Source of the DNA: Vulcanimicrobiota bacterium
GTDB lineage: Bacteria; Vulcanimicrobiota; Vulcanimicrobiia; Vulcanimicrobiales; Vulcanimicrobiaceae
Reading direction: 5' to 3'
DNA: 64,000 nt
NCBI GenBank assembly: GCA_003168375.1
Contig: PMSI01000003.1
Span: 682,001-746,000, forward strand
Shown here in pieces: positions 25,759 through 34,179 of this stretch (positions are counted from its first letter, which is position 1; the number at the start of each line of letters is the position of its first letter). The notes under the pieces are model-generated. The model had not been told where the DNA came from and did not search any database. It saw nothing but the letters and a program-made list of their open reading frames with translations. Position numbers and translations under genes: made by a program.

Positions 25759-26790
25759 ATGACGATGCCGACGTACCGGCCCACTATGTATATCGAGGCG
25801 TTCGCAAGACTCAGCAGCGTCACCCATCCGCCCGCGAATTGGGCGCAGCTACGCGGTTTGGCGTTCGAACGCCACCTGCACGACGTCTTGAAGGCGCAAC
25901 TGCTTCAGCCGCGGACATCGTTTCGGCCGTCCGGCGAGCAGGTCGACGGCTCCTTCTTGCATCGCGGTCGCATATATCTCCTGGAAGCAAAGTGGACGAA
26001 AGACTCGCTGCCGGCCTCTTCGATCTATGCGTTCAAAGGAAAAGTCGATGGTAAGTTAATCGGGACGGTCGGCATCTATATCTCAATGGCCGGTTACGAC
26101 GAAGACACGGTTAACGCACTGGTCGTCGGCAAAGATTTGAATGTGCTTCTCTTTGATAGCGATGACTGGTTGCGGTCACTGAAGTCCGCCGACGGCTTCG
26201 CGCGCGTTCTCGACTATAAGTTGAGGGCGGCGGCCGAAGAGGGCACCCCCTTTGCAGCCTCGTCCGGCCTACTGAGCGCATCGACAGCCGGCGACTCCTT
26301 GAGCTCGGTAGCCATAGTCACCGAAGGCAGAATGGATGAACACATCGTTCAGTGTCTCATTAGAAGGTTGACGCTCCAAAGACCGGTTAGAGTCGTGAAC
26401 GCCAATGGAGCTGCTAACCTGCCTCGCATCGTGAGGCTCGTTGTAGATTTGGACTCCGCCCAAGACGTGATCGCCGTCGTCGATGATGACGCTGCCGGTG
26501 CCGCAGCAGAACTTCAGTTGCGCGAAGCCGGACCGCAGGTCTTCGTGGTTCGAGCGGACCCCTATCTTGACGTTGCCCTTGCCGATGAGATCCGTGCATT
26601 GGTCACGACGATGGATGCTTACAGGGCGAAACCTTACGACGCGCGGGTCGCGATCGTGCGCGACGCGATCGCTAACATGCCTCTGCCTGCGCTTCTCCAA
26701 AACGCAACGATTCGGCGGTTGCTCAAGCGGCTTAGCGACATCGGGGCGTGGAATGGGGACGGGCTCGCTGACCTGGACGTCTCGAATTGA
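25759..26790 (+). CDS. Restriction-endonuclease-like plus TOPRIM fusion protein
   Basis: A 343-residue protein. The N-terminus is Mrr-like, with Glu37 (AFERHL), Asp63 (GEQVDGSF) and Glu76-x-Lys78 (YLLEAKW). After residue 180 a TOPRIM-like core appears: Glu189-Gly (IVTEGRMDE) and the acidic cluster 242-244 (AVVDDDAAG). OLD-family nucleases use a C-terminal TOPRIM fused to an ATPase. Here it is fused to a second nuclease fold, while the ATPase is a separate upstream gene. An in-frame ATG at 25765 is an alternative start. Confidence 0.8.
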   Translation: MTMPTYRPTMYIEAFARLSSVTHPPANWAQLRGLAFERHLHDVLKAQLLQPRTSFRPSGEQVDGSFLHRGRIYLLEAKWTKDSLPASSIYAFKGKVDGKLIGTVGIYISMAGYDEDTVNALVVGKDLNVLLFDSDDWLRSLKSADGFARVLDYKLRAAAEEGTPFAASSGLLSASTAGDSLSSVAIVTEGRMDEHIVQCLIRRLTLQRPVRVVNANGAANLPRIVRLVVDLDSAQDVIAVVDDDAAGAAAELQLREAGPQVFVVRADPYLDVALADEIRALVTTMDAYRAKPYDARVAIVRDAIANMPLPALLQNATIRRLLKRLSDIGAWNGDGLADLDVSN

Positions 26791-27145
26791 TCACCGGCGA
26801 TCCTTGAACAACACGCTGACACCGAAGGCAGTCACGCCGGCCTCCGGTCCAGCTGTACGGCGCTGACTATAAACCGGCAATGCCGTACCGAGCTTCAGAA
26901 AAGCACCACGCTTGGCCGAAACCTACGCGTCTCGTTCTTACAGCCACGGGGCGTCTCGTCCCGGAGATAGCGCGCGTTGTCCACAGGCCAAGTGGCGTAG
27001 ACGTCGTTCCGAGGGAGTGCCTCCTGCTAAACCCCGCCGTCTCTGGACAGGTTCAGGCGCTTAATGCGGCCTGCGCCATTTCCGCCGGCGCCAGGCAGTC
27101 GAGCCGCGAGTGCGGCCGCCGCTCGGGGTCGATAGGTCCGGGTCA

Positions 27146-27190
27146 GAGGAATACACCCTGGTTGGAATATGCCGGCCTTACCAGTAAACG
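27146..27190 (+). repeat. Dispersed intergenic repeat, copy 2
   Basis: Complete copy: GGAATA-N10-GGAATAT-GCCGGCC-TTACCAGTAA. The spacer CACCCTGGTT is shared with copy 7 at 44.7 kb. A perfect hairpin follows within a few bases. Confidence 0.85.
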
Positions 27191-27195
27191 CGATG

Positions 27196-27231
27196 GTGCC
27201 GTTTTACATCGGAATCGGTGTAAAACGGCAC
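27196..27231. repeat. Perfect 13-bp hairpin GTGCCGTTTTACA/TGTAAAACGGCAC
   Basis: Perfect inverted repeat with a 10-base loop (TCGGAATCGG), directly after dispersed repeat copy 2 and 112 bp before the DUF4238 gene. GCCGTTTTACA-type words recur at the ends of some IS21-family elements, so it may be an IS-end remnant. No transposase is nearby. Confidence 0.85.
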
Positions 27232-27343
27232 TTACGCAACATGGTGCTTGCATAATGTCACTTACCGCGAAAGCGCTGCGACTTTCGGACCTCGAGTGTA
27301 ATCGCGCAACGGTCCTCTAATCTATCGCCGTCGTTCCAGGCAG

Positions 27344-28582
27344 ATGTCTAACGCGTATCGCAACAATCACTACGTCCCAATTTGGTATCAGAAGCGCTTT
27401 CTCGTTCCTGGCACCAACGAGTTGCTATATCGAGATTTGAAACCCGACACGTTCGTCGATCCGAGAGGCGTTGCGCACAAGACTCGCGAGATTCGGAGAC
27501 TCGGATTCAAGAAAGGCTTCGCCCAGGAAGACCTATACACTCAGTTTTTCGGGGCGCAACCGAGAACCGACATCGAAGAACAGTTCTTCGGCGAAATTGA
27601 TCGGCACGGACAAGCAGCCGTGGATTACTTCGCTCGTTTTGCTCATCCGTGGGATGGGACGCAACTCTTCGAAGAGTTGATACTCTACATGAGCACGCAG
27701 AAACTCCGAACCCCTAAAGGTTTGGGGTGGCTGCAGAACTTCGCCGCCGGACGCGGCTCAGTTCTCAACGTCATGGTAGAGCAACGAAGTCTGTTTTGCG
27801 CGATCTGGACCGAGTGCGTTTGGCTCATTGCAAGCGCCGAGCAATCGGAAACCAAGTTCATCGTCTCGGACCATCCGATCACGGTCTACAACCGGCGCTT
27901 CGGGCCTAGGTCGTCATCTTGCCGTGGGCTCGAAGACCCTGACATCCGCCTGCACGCGACCCACACGATCTTCCCGCTCTCCCACGACAAGGTGCTGATT
28001 CTCACGAACCGCTCGTGGATGCAAAATCCATATCAAAAGGAGAACGGGATCCGGCCCAATCCGCAGATGATGCGTAATGCGCTCTTTCATCTGCTCGACA
28101 TACAAACGCTGCGCATGCTGACCGAAACCGAAGTGCGCGAGATAAACTTCATCATCAAGAGTCGCGCACTACGCTATATCGCTGCCGCCAAGGAGGACTG
28201 GCTCTATCCCGAGCGATTCGTCACGAAGGCCGACTGGCATGACTTCGGGCAGGGGTACCTATTGATGCCCGACCCCCGCAGCGCGCACTACGGCGGAGAG
28301 ACGATCATGATGTTCACCGGCGGTCGGTCTGTCGCCGTTGATGAATATGGGCGCCACCCCGGCCAATCCGGATATAGCGGTGACCGTCGAAGCCCTGGCC
28401 CGGACTGGAATTCTTATCAACGATTTCAAGGAGAGTTTAGCCGTCTCTTTGGCCCGGAGCGGCGAGGTCGCGCCTGCACGGGCACACGACTCGATGGTCC
28501 GCGCTTGTCGGATGACTATTTTCAGGCGCTCCTCAATGGTGAAGAGCGTCATCGCCGCTTGATGTCCGGACAAAGAACATAA
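27344..28582 (+). CDS. DUF4238 domain-containing protein
   Basis: A 412-residue protein starting MSNAYRNNHYVPIWYQKRF, the N-terminal signature of DUF4238 (HYVP..Y...F). A second conserved block (FIVSDHPITVYN) lies near the middle. Function is not established; members are frequent near defence and mobile genes. Roughly the last 70 residues are Arg/Gly-rich and poorly conserved-looking. Transcription probably stops at the hairpin 5 bp downstream. Confidence 0.85.
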   Translation: MSNAYRNNHYVPIWYQKRFLVPGTNELLYRDLKPDTFVDPRGVAHKTREIRRLGFKKGFAQEDLYTQFFGAQPRTDIEEQFFGEIDRHGQAAVDYFARFAHPWDGTQLFEELILYMSTQKLRTPKGLGWLQNFAAGRGSVLNVMVEQRSLFCAIWTECVWLIASAEQSETKFIVSDHPITVYNRRFGPRSSSCRGLEDPDIRLHATHTIFPLSHDKVLILTNRSWMQNPYQKENGIRPNPQMMRNALFHLLDIQTLRMLTETEVREINFIIKSRALRYIAAAKEDWLYPERFVTKADWHDFGQGYLLMPDPRSAHYGGETIMMFTGGRSVAVDEYGRHPGQSGYSGDRRSPGPDWNSYQRFQGEFSRLFGPERRGRACTGTRLDGPRLSDDYFQALLNGEERHRRLMSGQRT

Positions 28583-28586
28583 ACAC

Positions 28587-28620
28587 GAACAGAGCCGGCG
28601 TGATTTAGCCGGCTCTGTTC
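28587..28620. terminator. Bidirectional hairpin terminator
   Basis: Perfect 13-bp stem GAACAGAGCCGGC / GCCGGCTCTGTTC with an 8-base loop, between the convergent DUF4238 gene and the leftward ORF ending at 28621. No long U-tract follows on either side. Confidence 0.75.
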
Positions 28621-29052
28621 TCATGCAGCACCTGCGACGTCGCGCTCGCTGATCTCCAGCGGAGGGTTCAGTACGACCGGATTATTCTTGTCGAACACGA
28701 TGCGCTGGTTGTACATGTGCTCCATCAGATTCAGTGCCCGGAGATTCGCCACGATCAGGATCGCGAGCGATTCGTTTAGACGCGCAACACCGACCGACTT
28801 CGTCGCCGCATCGAAGATCGTGCTTTGGACTTCGGGAGGGTAACTTGAGAACGGCTTCTTCTCATCGATTCCAGCGGGAAACACCGCCTCGGGATCGCCT
28901 TTACGTCGGCGAAGGCCCGTCCCGCGCGAAACGGCGCGTTGATGTCGCTCGCAGCCGATTTGGAGGCTGGAATCATCGCTAGTGCCTTTGGACCACACAT
29001 AAACACTGCGGTCCGTTGGTCGATCGACGCCGGACGATCTTTCAACCGACAT
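28621..29052 (-). CDS. Hypothetical protein, 143 aa
   Basis: A leftward ORF whose stop abuts the shared terminator. The C-terminal 75 residues (VQSTIFDAATKSVGVARLNESL ... FDKNNPVVLNPPLEIS) look like a compact, plausible protein. The N-terminal third is Arg/Ser-rich and may not be translated or may be out of frame. No family recognised. Confidence 0.45.
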   Translation of the reverse strand: MSVERSSGVDRPTDRSVYVWSKGTSDDSSLQIGCERHQRAVSRGTGLRRRKGDPEAVFPAGIDEKKPFSSYPPEVQSTIFDAATKSVGVARLNESLAILIVANLRALNLMEHMYNQRIVFDKNNPVVLNPPLEISERDVAGAA

Positions 29053-29177
29053 ATCGCCTTACATGTTTCCAAAAAAAGTAAGCCGCAAGGTCAATCCTCC
29101 GACTCCGTCAAGAGAGGTCCCCAAAGATCGCGCGCAAAACTGCGCGAGATACTTGCTCCGTCTTCCAAGGGGTCGTA

Positions 29178-30050
29178 ATGTCCTTTCATGCTCCCATTCA
29201 CTTTGGTATTTGTACTCTAGCGGTTCTGCTACTGACTGCTTGCAGGCTCGACGTCACGCAAACGGTCGATGCAACCTCTAAGGGAAGGCAAGTCATCACC
29301 TACACTGAGATGTTCGATGATGAAGCATTTAAAGTCACGGGGCAACTTGGAGGCGCCTCCGCTTTTGCGTTTGATACGGCGAAGGCCGATGGCTGGGACG
29401 TGCGATCTAGTGGGCCAAATCGGCACACATTTGTCTTTAAGCGCTCATTCTCCGGAGAAAATGTTGAAGCTGAGCTTACACGCCTCGCGCGCGATAGCGC
29501 AGCGGCTACGCCGGATTACGCGTTCCTACTGGGGCCGACCGCATTCATCGGTTTTCCAATAACGAGCTTACCTTCCGAAAACGGCAGCGCATCCATACCG
29601 GCTCTTCTACGCCCAGCGGAAACCGTAACGAACGAGGGCCGGAAAGGTCCAGACTTTCAGCTTGCAAACGCACGCATCAATGCTGCCGCTGTAAATTCTG
29701 TGGTTCACGTTCGTATCGAGCTCCGCGACGCTACGGGAGTCCACCACATCGAGCCGAGCTTTTCTGAGGCAACGTCCGTTTCGCCGTCGTCAGGGGTTGC
29801 ACTTCATGTCGGGCAAGCTTGGCCGCTGTCGCGCGTGCTCGCCTTTTGGCGATACGTTGGGCCCTATAGTGTCTTTGATTACGAGCACCATTCACCGCCG
29901 CTCTGCAGCGCCGACCCGCAGTACCGCAAATCGTGGATGTTCGCCGTTGGTGTTTATGCGAGCGGTGCAAACATCCCCAAAGAACTGATGGCGACGTCCG
30001 GAACACTCGCCGAAACGTGGCTTGCGCAGCACCGGGTAAAGTGCCCATAG
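29178..30050 (+). CDS. Predicted lipoprotein of unknown function
   Basis: A 290-residue protein with a lipoprotein signal peptide ending in LLLTAC (Cys22). Right after it, TQTVDATSKGRQVITYTEMFD resembles the start of LppM-like/DUF3153 lipoproteins, but similarity beyond that is not evident. One pair of Cys near the C-terminus may form a disulfide. Probably surface-anchored. Confidence 0.7.
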   Translation: MSFHAPIHFGICTLAVLLLTACRLDVTQTVDATSKGRQVITYTEMFDDEAFKVTGQLGGASAFAFDTAKADGWDVRSSGPNRHTFVFKRSFSGENVEAELTRLARDSAAATPDYAFLLGPTAFIGFPITSLPSENGSASIPALLRPAETVTNEGRKGPDFQLANARINAAAVNSVVHVRIELRDATGVHHIEPSFSEATSVSPSSGVALHVGQAWPLSRVLAFWRYVGPYSVFDYEHHSPPLCSADPQYRKSWMFAVGVYASGANIPKELMATSGTLAETWLAQHRVKCP

Positions 30051-30152
30051 TCTGCCAGCTTCCTTGGCCGTCCATGACACAGGCTGTCTGGTCCGAGGAC
30101 GACTCAGCATCTGCGGTACGCGTAGAGACTGGCTGCCTGAAACCCGGTGCAA

Positions 30153-30569
30153 ATGAAAACGTTAGCACCGAGTCAAAGCAACGGGCGCTTCTTGATCGAT
30201 TCGTCGGCGACAAGGGTTTTTAAGAAACCGGGCTCAGCTCGCCCCGGTGATGTACGTCCCTTGCGCGAATTTGTTGCTTCGGTGCTCGGGCACTGGCTTT
30301 CACTCCCGATTTCGCGGGTTGAGCCGCTGCTGGAGGAAACTGGCCCCGTAGCCCTCGTGAGAGAGATCCCTAACTACATTAGCCTCTCGCACCTGCGCGC
30401 CTGCGGTTTTTGCCGGCCTTTGCAGGCCGCGGGCTACAGCACTCTAACCTCTTTGGCCCCCGTCATTGTGCTCGAGACATGGGTTGGTGTTGGCGATCGC
30501 CCGGACCCTCACAGCAATCATCTCTACAACGTGAAAGAGAGCATCTGGAACAGCATCGATTACGCATGA
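30153..30569 (+). CDS. HipA-like/phosphatidylinositol-kinase-like protein, probably truncated
   Basis: A 138-residue protein (ATG 30153; an in-frame GTG at 30147 is possible). LREFVASVLGHWLSLPISRVEPL followed by VIVLETWVGVGDRPDPHSNHLYN recalls the N-lobe and catalytic loop of HipA-family kinases (Asp and Asn in GDRP ... SNHL). SIDYA sits at the metal-Asp position. The ORF ends right there, so the C-lobe helices of full-length HipA-like kinases (over 250 residues) are missing. It overlaps the next gene by 4 nt (ATGA). Confidence 0.45.
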   Translation: MKTLAPSQSNGRFLIDSSATRVFKKPGSARPGDVRPLREFVASVLGHWLSLPISRVEPLLEETGPVALVREIPNYISLSHLRACGFCRPLQAAGYSTLTSLAPVIVLETWVGVGDRPDPHSNHLYNVKESIWNSIDYA

Positions 30570-31000
30570 GGCTTTCGCGATGGTCCGCTGCCTCTGCAAT
30601 CGTACTCGCGATCGCATTGCTGTACGTCGCCGCGCTGCCCATAGGCGCGCGCCAAGCAACGCACAACGAGCTCCTCGCGTTTTCGCGCGAAGTGGCCAAC
30701 GACTCAGGCTTGGGAAGTGTCGAGATCGGCGGCGGGTACGTGGAGGGATCCTGGGCAGCTGCATCATGGCGTTCCGCGGATGGCAAGCGCCGCGGGCAGG
30801 CACTCTTCTTCCATATCTGCGACCATTGGAACCTAGCCGAAACGAGAGCGGGCGCTTTCACGAAATCGTACCTTTCGCGTTTGCACCGAGCCCAGCCGCT
30901 GACGCCTCAGATCGCTGCTCAGCTCGGGGCCGACAGCATCAAGCTCCAACGCACCCACACCGCGTACTTACCACCCTCACACCGCACCCCGACATGCTGA
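30566..31000 (+). CDS. Small membrane-anchored protein of unknown function
   Basis: A 144-residue protein whose ATG overlaps the HipA-like stop. An N-terminal transmembrane or signal segment (ASAIVLAIALLYVAALPIG) precedes a soluble domain with no recognised motif. Translational coupling suggests a functional pair with the preceding kinase-like ORF. A copy of the dispersed repeat begins 6 bp after the stop. Confidence 0.6.
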   Translation: MRLSRWSAASAIVLAIALLYVAALPIGARQATHNELLAFSREVANDSGLGSVEIGGGYVEGSWAAASWRSADGKRRGQALFFHICDHWNLAETRAGAFTKSYLSRLHRAQPLTPQIAAQLGADSIKLQRTHTAYLPPSHRTPTC

Positions 31001-31005
31001 GGGAC

Positions 31006-31051
31006 GCGGAATATCCCGGGGTCGGAATATTCCGTACTTGCCAGTAAACTG
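31006..31051 (+). repeat. Dispersed intergenic repeat, copy 3
   Basis: GGAATA-N10-GGAATAT-TCCGTAC-TTGCCAGTAA; one change in the right box. Lies 55 bp from the 3' end of the leftward oxidoreductase gene at 31107, with copy 4 on that gene's other side. Confidence 0.82.
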
Positions 31052-31106
31052 CCCGCTCATTCGCCGCATCACGACGGATTGGCGGCGGGCGACGGCGGCG
31101 CGCAGT

Positions 31107-32132
31107 TTACTGCGCGGGGCTCGCCGTCAGCAGGACCTTGCCGGCGGTCATGTGCGCTGCATAGTTCTGAAGGGCTCGGGAAACGTGTTCCAACGGATAG
31201 TGCGCCTGAATCTCCGTCTTGAGATCACTGGCGAGCAGTTTCTGAACCTGGCTAGCTACGCGGAGCTGGCGGAGCAGATTTCGATCGCGCATCCAATCGC
31301 TCAGGTACAAGCCCTCAACTGACTTGCGTTCGAAGATGAGCGGTGCTGCCCCAATCTGAACGGGCGCGTGCGATAGCAGTCCATAGACGATCAAACGGCT
31401 CCCCTTGGGTTGTGCGCGCAATATTCGTTCAGACATATCGCCGGCGACTGCGTCAAAGCCGATGCTTGCACCAAGTCGATGGCACTCTTCGCGTAGCCGG
31501 GTGTCGAACTCCGGAGCACTACTGTCCAGTACATGCTCTGCACCCGTCTCTTGCAGCAGACGGACCTGGTCAGCGCGGCGAACGACATTGATCACCGGGA
31601 TCGAGAACCTGCGCGCAAGCCGTATCACCATCTTCCCGAGCGCGCTAGCCGCCGCGGTCTGAACTACAGATCGATGGCGCCCACGCCGCGCCTCATCCAT
31701 GAGTGCCCATGCCATGAGCGGGTTCACGAGCATCGTCGCACCCTGTTCCATGTCAACCTGTTTCTGCAATGGAACGCAGAGGCGCGCTGAGGTAACCATA
31801 TATTCGGCCCACGTGCCGCTCGCCACGTTCGCGTCGGCGGCGGTGCACGCCACGCGTCGCCCCTTGAGCAACTTCGGTAGAATTCCGTTTCCGGCTGCGA
31901 CGACCGTGCCGCTTCCTTCAAATCCCGGGATTGCGGGCAGCCGTTTCTTGAAGCCATAGAGGCCCCGAACGAAGAGCAGGTCCGATGGATTGATTGGCGA
32001 GGCGTGCATCCGTACAAGCACTTCACCAGCCCCTGGATGAGGCACAGCTATCTCGGCCACAGCCAGGCTCTCAGGCTTCCCGTCATAGGCGAGAAGCTGT
32101 GCGGCGAGCATCTGGCTGGATATTGAGGTCAT
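31107..32132 (-). CDS. Zinc-type alcohol dehydrogenase-like/quinone oxidoreductase (copy 1)
   Basis: A 341-residue medium-chain dehydrogenase/reductase with GroES-like N-terminus (PGAGEVLVRMHASPINPSDLL) and a Rossmann domain (AAASALGKMVIRLA). It lacks catalytic and structural zinc cysteines, as in NADPH:quinone/enoyl reductases (QOR/MECR). ATG 32132 is chosen; in-frame ATG 32114 corresponds to the start preferred in copy 2. About nine of ten residues match the gene at 43675-44682. Dispersed repeats lie on both sides (31006-31051 and 32261-32306). Confidence 0.9.
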   Translation of the reverse strand: MTSISSQMLAAQLLAYDGKPESLAVAEIAVPHPGAGEVLVRMHASPINPSDLLFVRGLYGFKKRLPAIPGFEGSGTVVAAGNGILPKLLKGRRVACTAADANVASGTWAEYMVTSARLCVPLQKQVDMEQGATMLVNPLMAWALMDEARRGRHRSVVQTAAASALGKMVIRLARRFSIPVINVVRRADQVRLLQETGAEHVLDSSAPEFDTRLREECHRLGASIGFDAVAGDMSERILRAQPKGSRLIVYGLLSHAPVQIGAAPLIFERKSVEGLYLSDWMRDRNLLRQLRVASQVQKLLASDLKTEIQAHYPLEHVSRALQNYAAHMTAGKVLLTASPAQ

Positions 32133-32260
32133 CGGTACCGCTCCGTCGTGCCGTATTCTTGCGCTAATGCGCACTACTCTGCCTGCGGAACCTCCGCGCC
32201 GCCGGCGCTCTCCTACGCGGTGGCCCGCCGCCGGTCTCGTGGCTGCGGCGTTTACCGTTC

Positions 32261-32306
32261 GGGGAATATGTACCAGTTGGAATATGTACCGGTTACCAGT
32301 AAACCG
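32261..32306 (+). repeat. Dispersed intergenic repeat, copy 4
   Basis: GGAATA-N10-GGAATAT-GTACCGG-TTACCAGTAA, a full match. Located 129 bp upstream of the copy-1 oxidoreductase start, on the opposite strand to that gene. Confidence 0.87.
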
Positions 32307-32408
32307 TAGGTTACTATCCTTCATTCCAAACGGCTCTGGTGGACGAAGGGGCGTCTGCGATAAACGTTGACGCCCTTCGTCTTCCATGCAACAACGCGTC
32401 GGACGTGG

Positions 32409-33367
32409 CTACTGCAACGCGAAATGCGCTACGGCCTCCACGATTGCTGCGACAAATGCATCGCCACCGCCATGGCCAGCGTCACCAAGAACACCAGCTC
32501 GCTCGTGGCCCATCGCCGTGATAGCCGCCAGGCGGATTCAAGTGGGCTACTGACATCGTAGCGACCGTGAATGAGCACTCCGGGAATGCCGCTTAGCAGT
32601 GAAGCGTTTCGAATCAGCTGTTCATCTTCGACGAACGCAGCATGCCTCCAGTAGTGCGTAACCAGTCGGGAAAACCGCAGGCGAAATTCCGGATCCAGGA
32701 ACCGCGTGTTCGGCGCGTGGCCGGGAGTAAGGGAGACGTGCGCATCTTCCCACCTACACCATTCCGACGCTGCACGCTCCCGCACTTCAGGATCGGAATT
32801 GAACAGGAGTGCTGCGTAGGCGTCCACCAACGACAAGTCGCGCATTTCAGCAGGAACGGCCGCGGCAAATCGATCCCACTCCTGCGGAAAGATACGGCCG
32901 ACATCATAGATGAGCCACCGAACTTCGCGACGTGACGTCGTCGTCACTAGAGCAAGTACCAGTGCGTCGACGTGATCTGGATATGCCTGCGCGTACGCTA
33001 GACCGAGTGTGCTGCCCCAAGAAAGACCCAAGATGGTCCACCTCCGAATTCCTTGGTGCTCACGCAGTAGCTCAATGTCGGCGATGAGATGACCGGTGGT
33101 ATTGGAGCTGAGGTCAGCGTCGGGCGCGCTGGCCAATGGACGACTACGGCCACATCCGCGTTGATCGAACAGCACGATGCGATATCTCTTGGGATCAAAG
33201 AAGCGTCGCTGGTTTGCGGAGCAACCTGAACCGGGTCCGCCGTGGAGGAACAGCGCAGGTCTACCATTTGGATTACCGCAGCACTCCCAATAGACCCGAT
33301 GCCCATCGCCTACGTCGAGCATGCCGCTGTCGTACGGTTCAATTGCCGGAATCTCGGATCCATTCAT
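32409..33367 (-). pseudogene. pip: Proline iminopeptidase with a C-terminal frameshift
   Basis: An alpha/beta-hydrolase of the prolyl aminopeptidase family: oxyanion HGGPGSG, nucleophile GLSWGS and acid in GRYDVSSP. As written the frame ends at 32429 with an aberrant tail lacking the catalytic His. Shifting one base near 32486-32489 restores GDAGHGGGDAFVAAI and continues to a stop at 32409. That gives a normal length of about 319 residues with the missing His. Either a one-base deletion has inactivated the gene or there is a sequence error. Confidence 0.8.
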
Positions 33368-33663
33368 GTCTCCACCACGCCTACTTGTAGTCGAAATGAT
33401 CGTCGAAACGCTTCACGACGCTGCCCGCTCAATCGCCTAGATTCGGCATACCATCGCTGCTCAGCTTTAACCTTGCATTCGCCTTCAACCTGACCTCTGC
33501 GTTGACTCGCGGGCGATGAGCGCCGGAGGACGAAGTCCGAGGTACCAATTCCGAGGCGCCGAACGCGCTCTAGAACCCGGTGCGGGCATCCAGCGGCCAA
33601 TGAATCGCGTCCACTTCGCGCGCGAGCCGGAGTTGCAGACGTTACCGCGACGGAGTCCCGTCT

Positions 33664-33987
33664 ATGCCAAAGAGTCGCATCATGTACATCGAGGACAAGT
33701 CCGACGGCCTCGTAGGGCCGGCGCGGATCGGTCGCGTCACGTTCTCAAAGCGCGGAAAGACGTTGCACTACCGCGACCTGAGCTTTCAATCTTTAGCGGG
33801 TAGTGGCTTCAAAGCAAACTTCTTTTGCGTCGAAACCGCCGCTCACTATTGGATTTCTGGCCCGCGAAAAGATGGTCAGGACGGCCTGTACGGCTACCGT
33901 CCGACGCCAATCGACGAAGACGTCCGGGAGGAATACTGGACGGTAATCCGCGGTGCGCCGGCCCGCCTACACGATGCCACGACGTAG
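33664..33987 (+). CDS. Small conserved protein of unknown function (107 aa)
   Basis: Begins MPKSRIMYIEDKSDGLVGPARIGRV and contains GSGFKANFF, YWISGPRKDG and DEDVREEYW. This compact family is widespread in bacteria and often mislabelled as 1-deoxyxylulose-5-phosphate synthase in databases. It is far too short for that enzyme. The 296 bp before it, between it and pip, hold no convincing gene. Confidence 0.75.
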   Translation: MPKSRIMYIEDKSDGLVGPARIGRVTFSKRGKTLHYRDLSFQSLAGSGFKANFFCVETAAHYWISGPRKDGQDGLYGYRPTPIDEDVREEYWTVIRGAPARLHDATT

Positions 33988-34055
33988 CCTTTGGTCCAGT
34001 CGGAAAGTGCTACCGGCGCGGGCGCGTTGAAGCGGCTTAGCGGGGAAGCCCGGTG

Positions 34056-34102
34056 CCGAGGAATACCGTATGGTTGGAATATGCGTACGTTACCAGTAAG
34101 GC
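34056..34102 (+). repeat. Dispersed intergenic repeat, copy 5
   Basis: GGAATA-N10-GGAATAT-GCGTACG-TTACCAGTAA, full match. Ends 78 bp before the start of the secreted-protein gene at 34180. Confidence 0.87.
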
Positions 34103-34179
34103 CACGCTATTCTATTAGAGAAGCGCGCTAGCCAGACTTGGAAACAGGTATCGCTCCCGAGGAGGCGGTAGGCCGGCGA

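Larger units (their letters stand above)
26791..27343. other. 553-bp intergenic region with repeat and hairpin
   Basis: An ORF of 146 codons (26880-27320) crosses it but has atypical composition and spans both the dispersed repeat (27146-27190) and a perfect hairpin (27196-27231), so I do not treat it as a gene. Nothing else recognisable. Confidence 0.55.

Noticed and set aside
26880-27320. 146-codon rightward ORF
   Set aside because: Runs through an intergenic repeat and a perfect hairpin; amino-acid composition looks random for high-GC DNA.
33664-33987. 1-deoxy-D-xylulose-5-phosphate synthase
   Set aside because: This short family is often mislabelled so; it lacks every ThDP-binding motif and is about one sixth of the enzyme's length.
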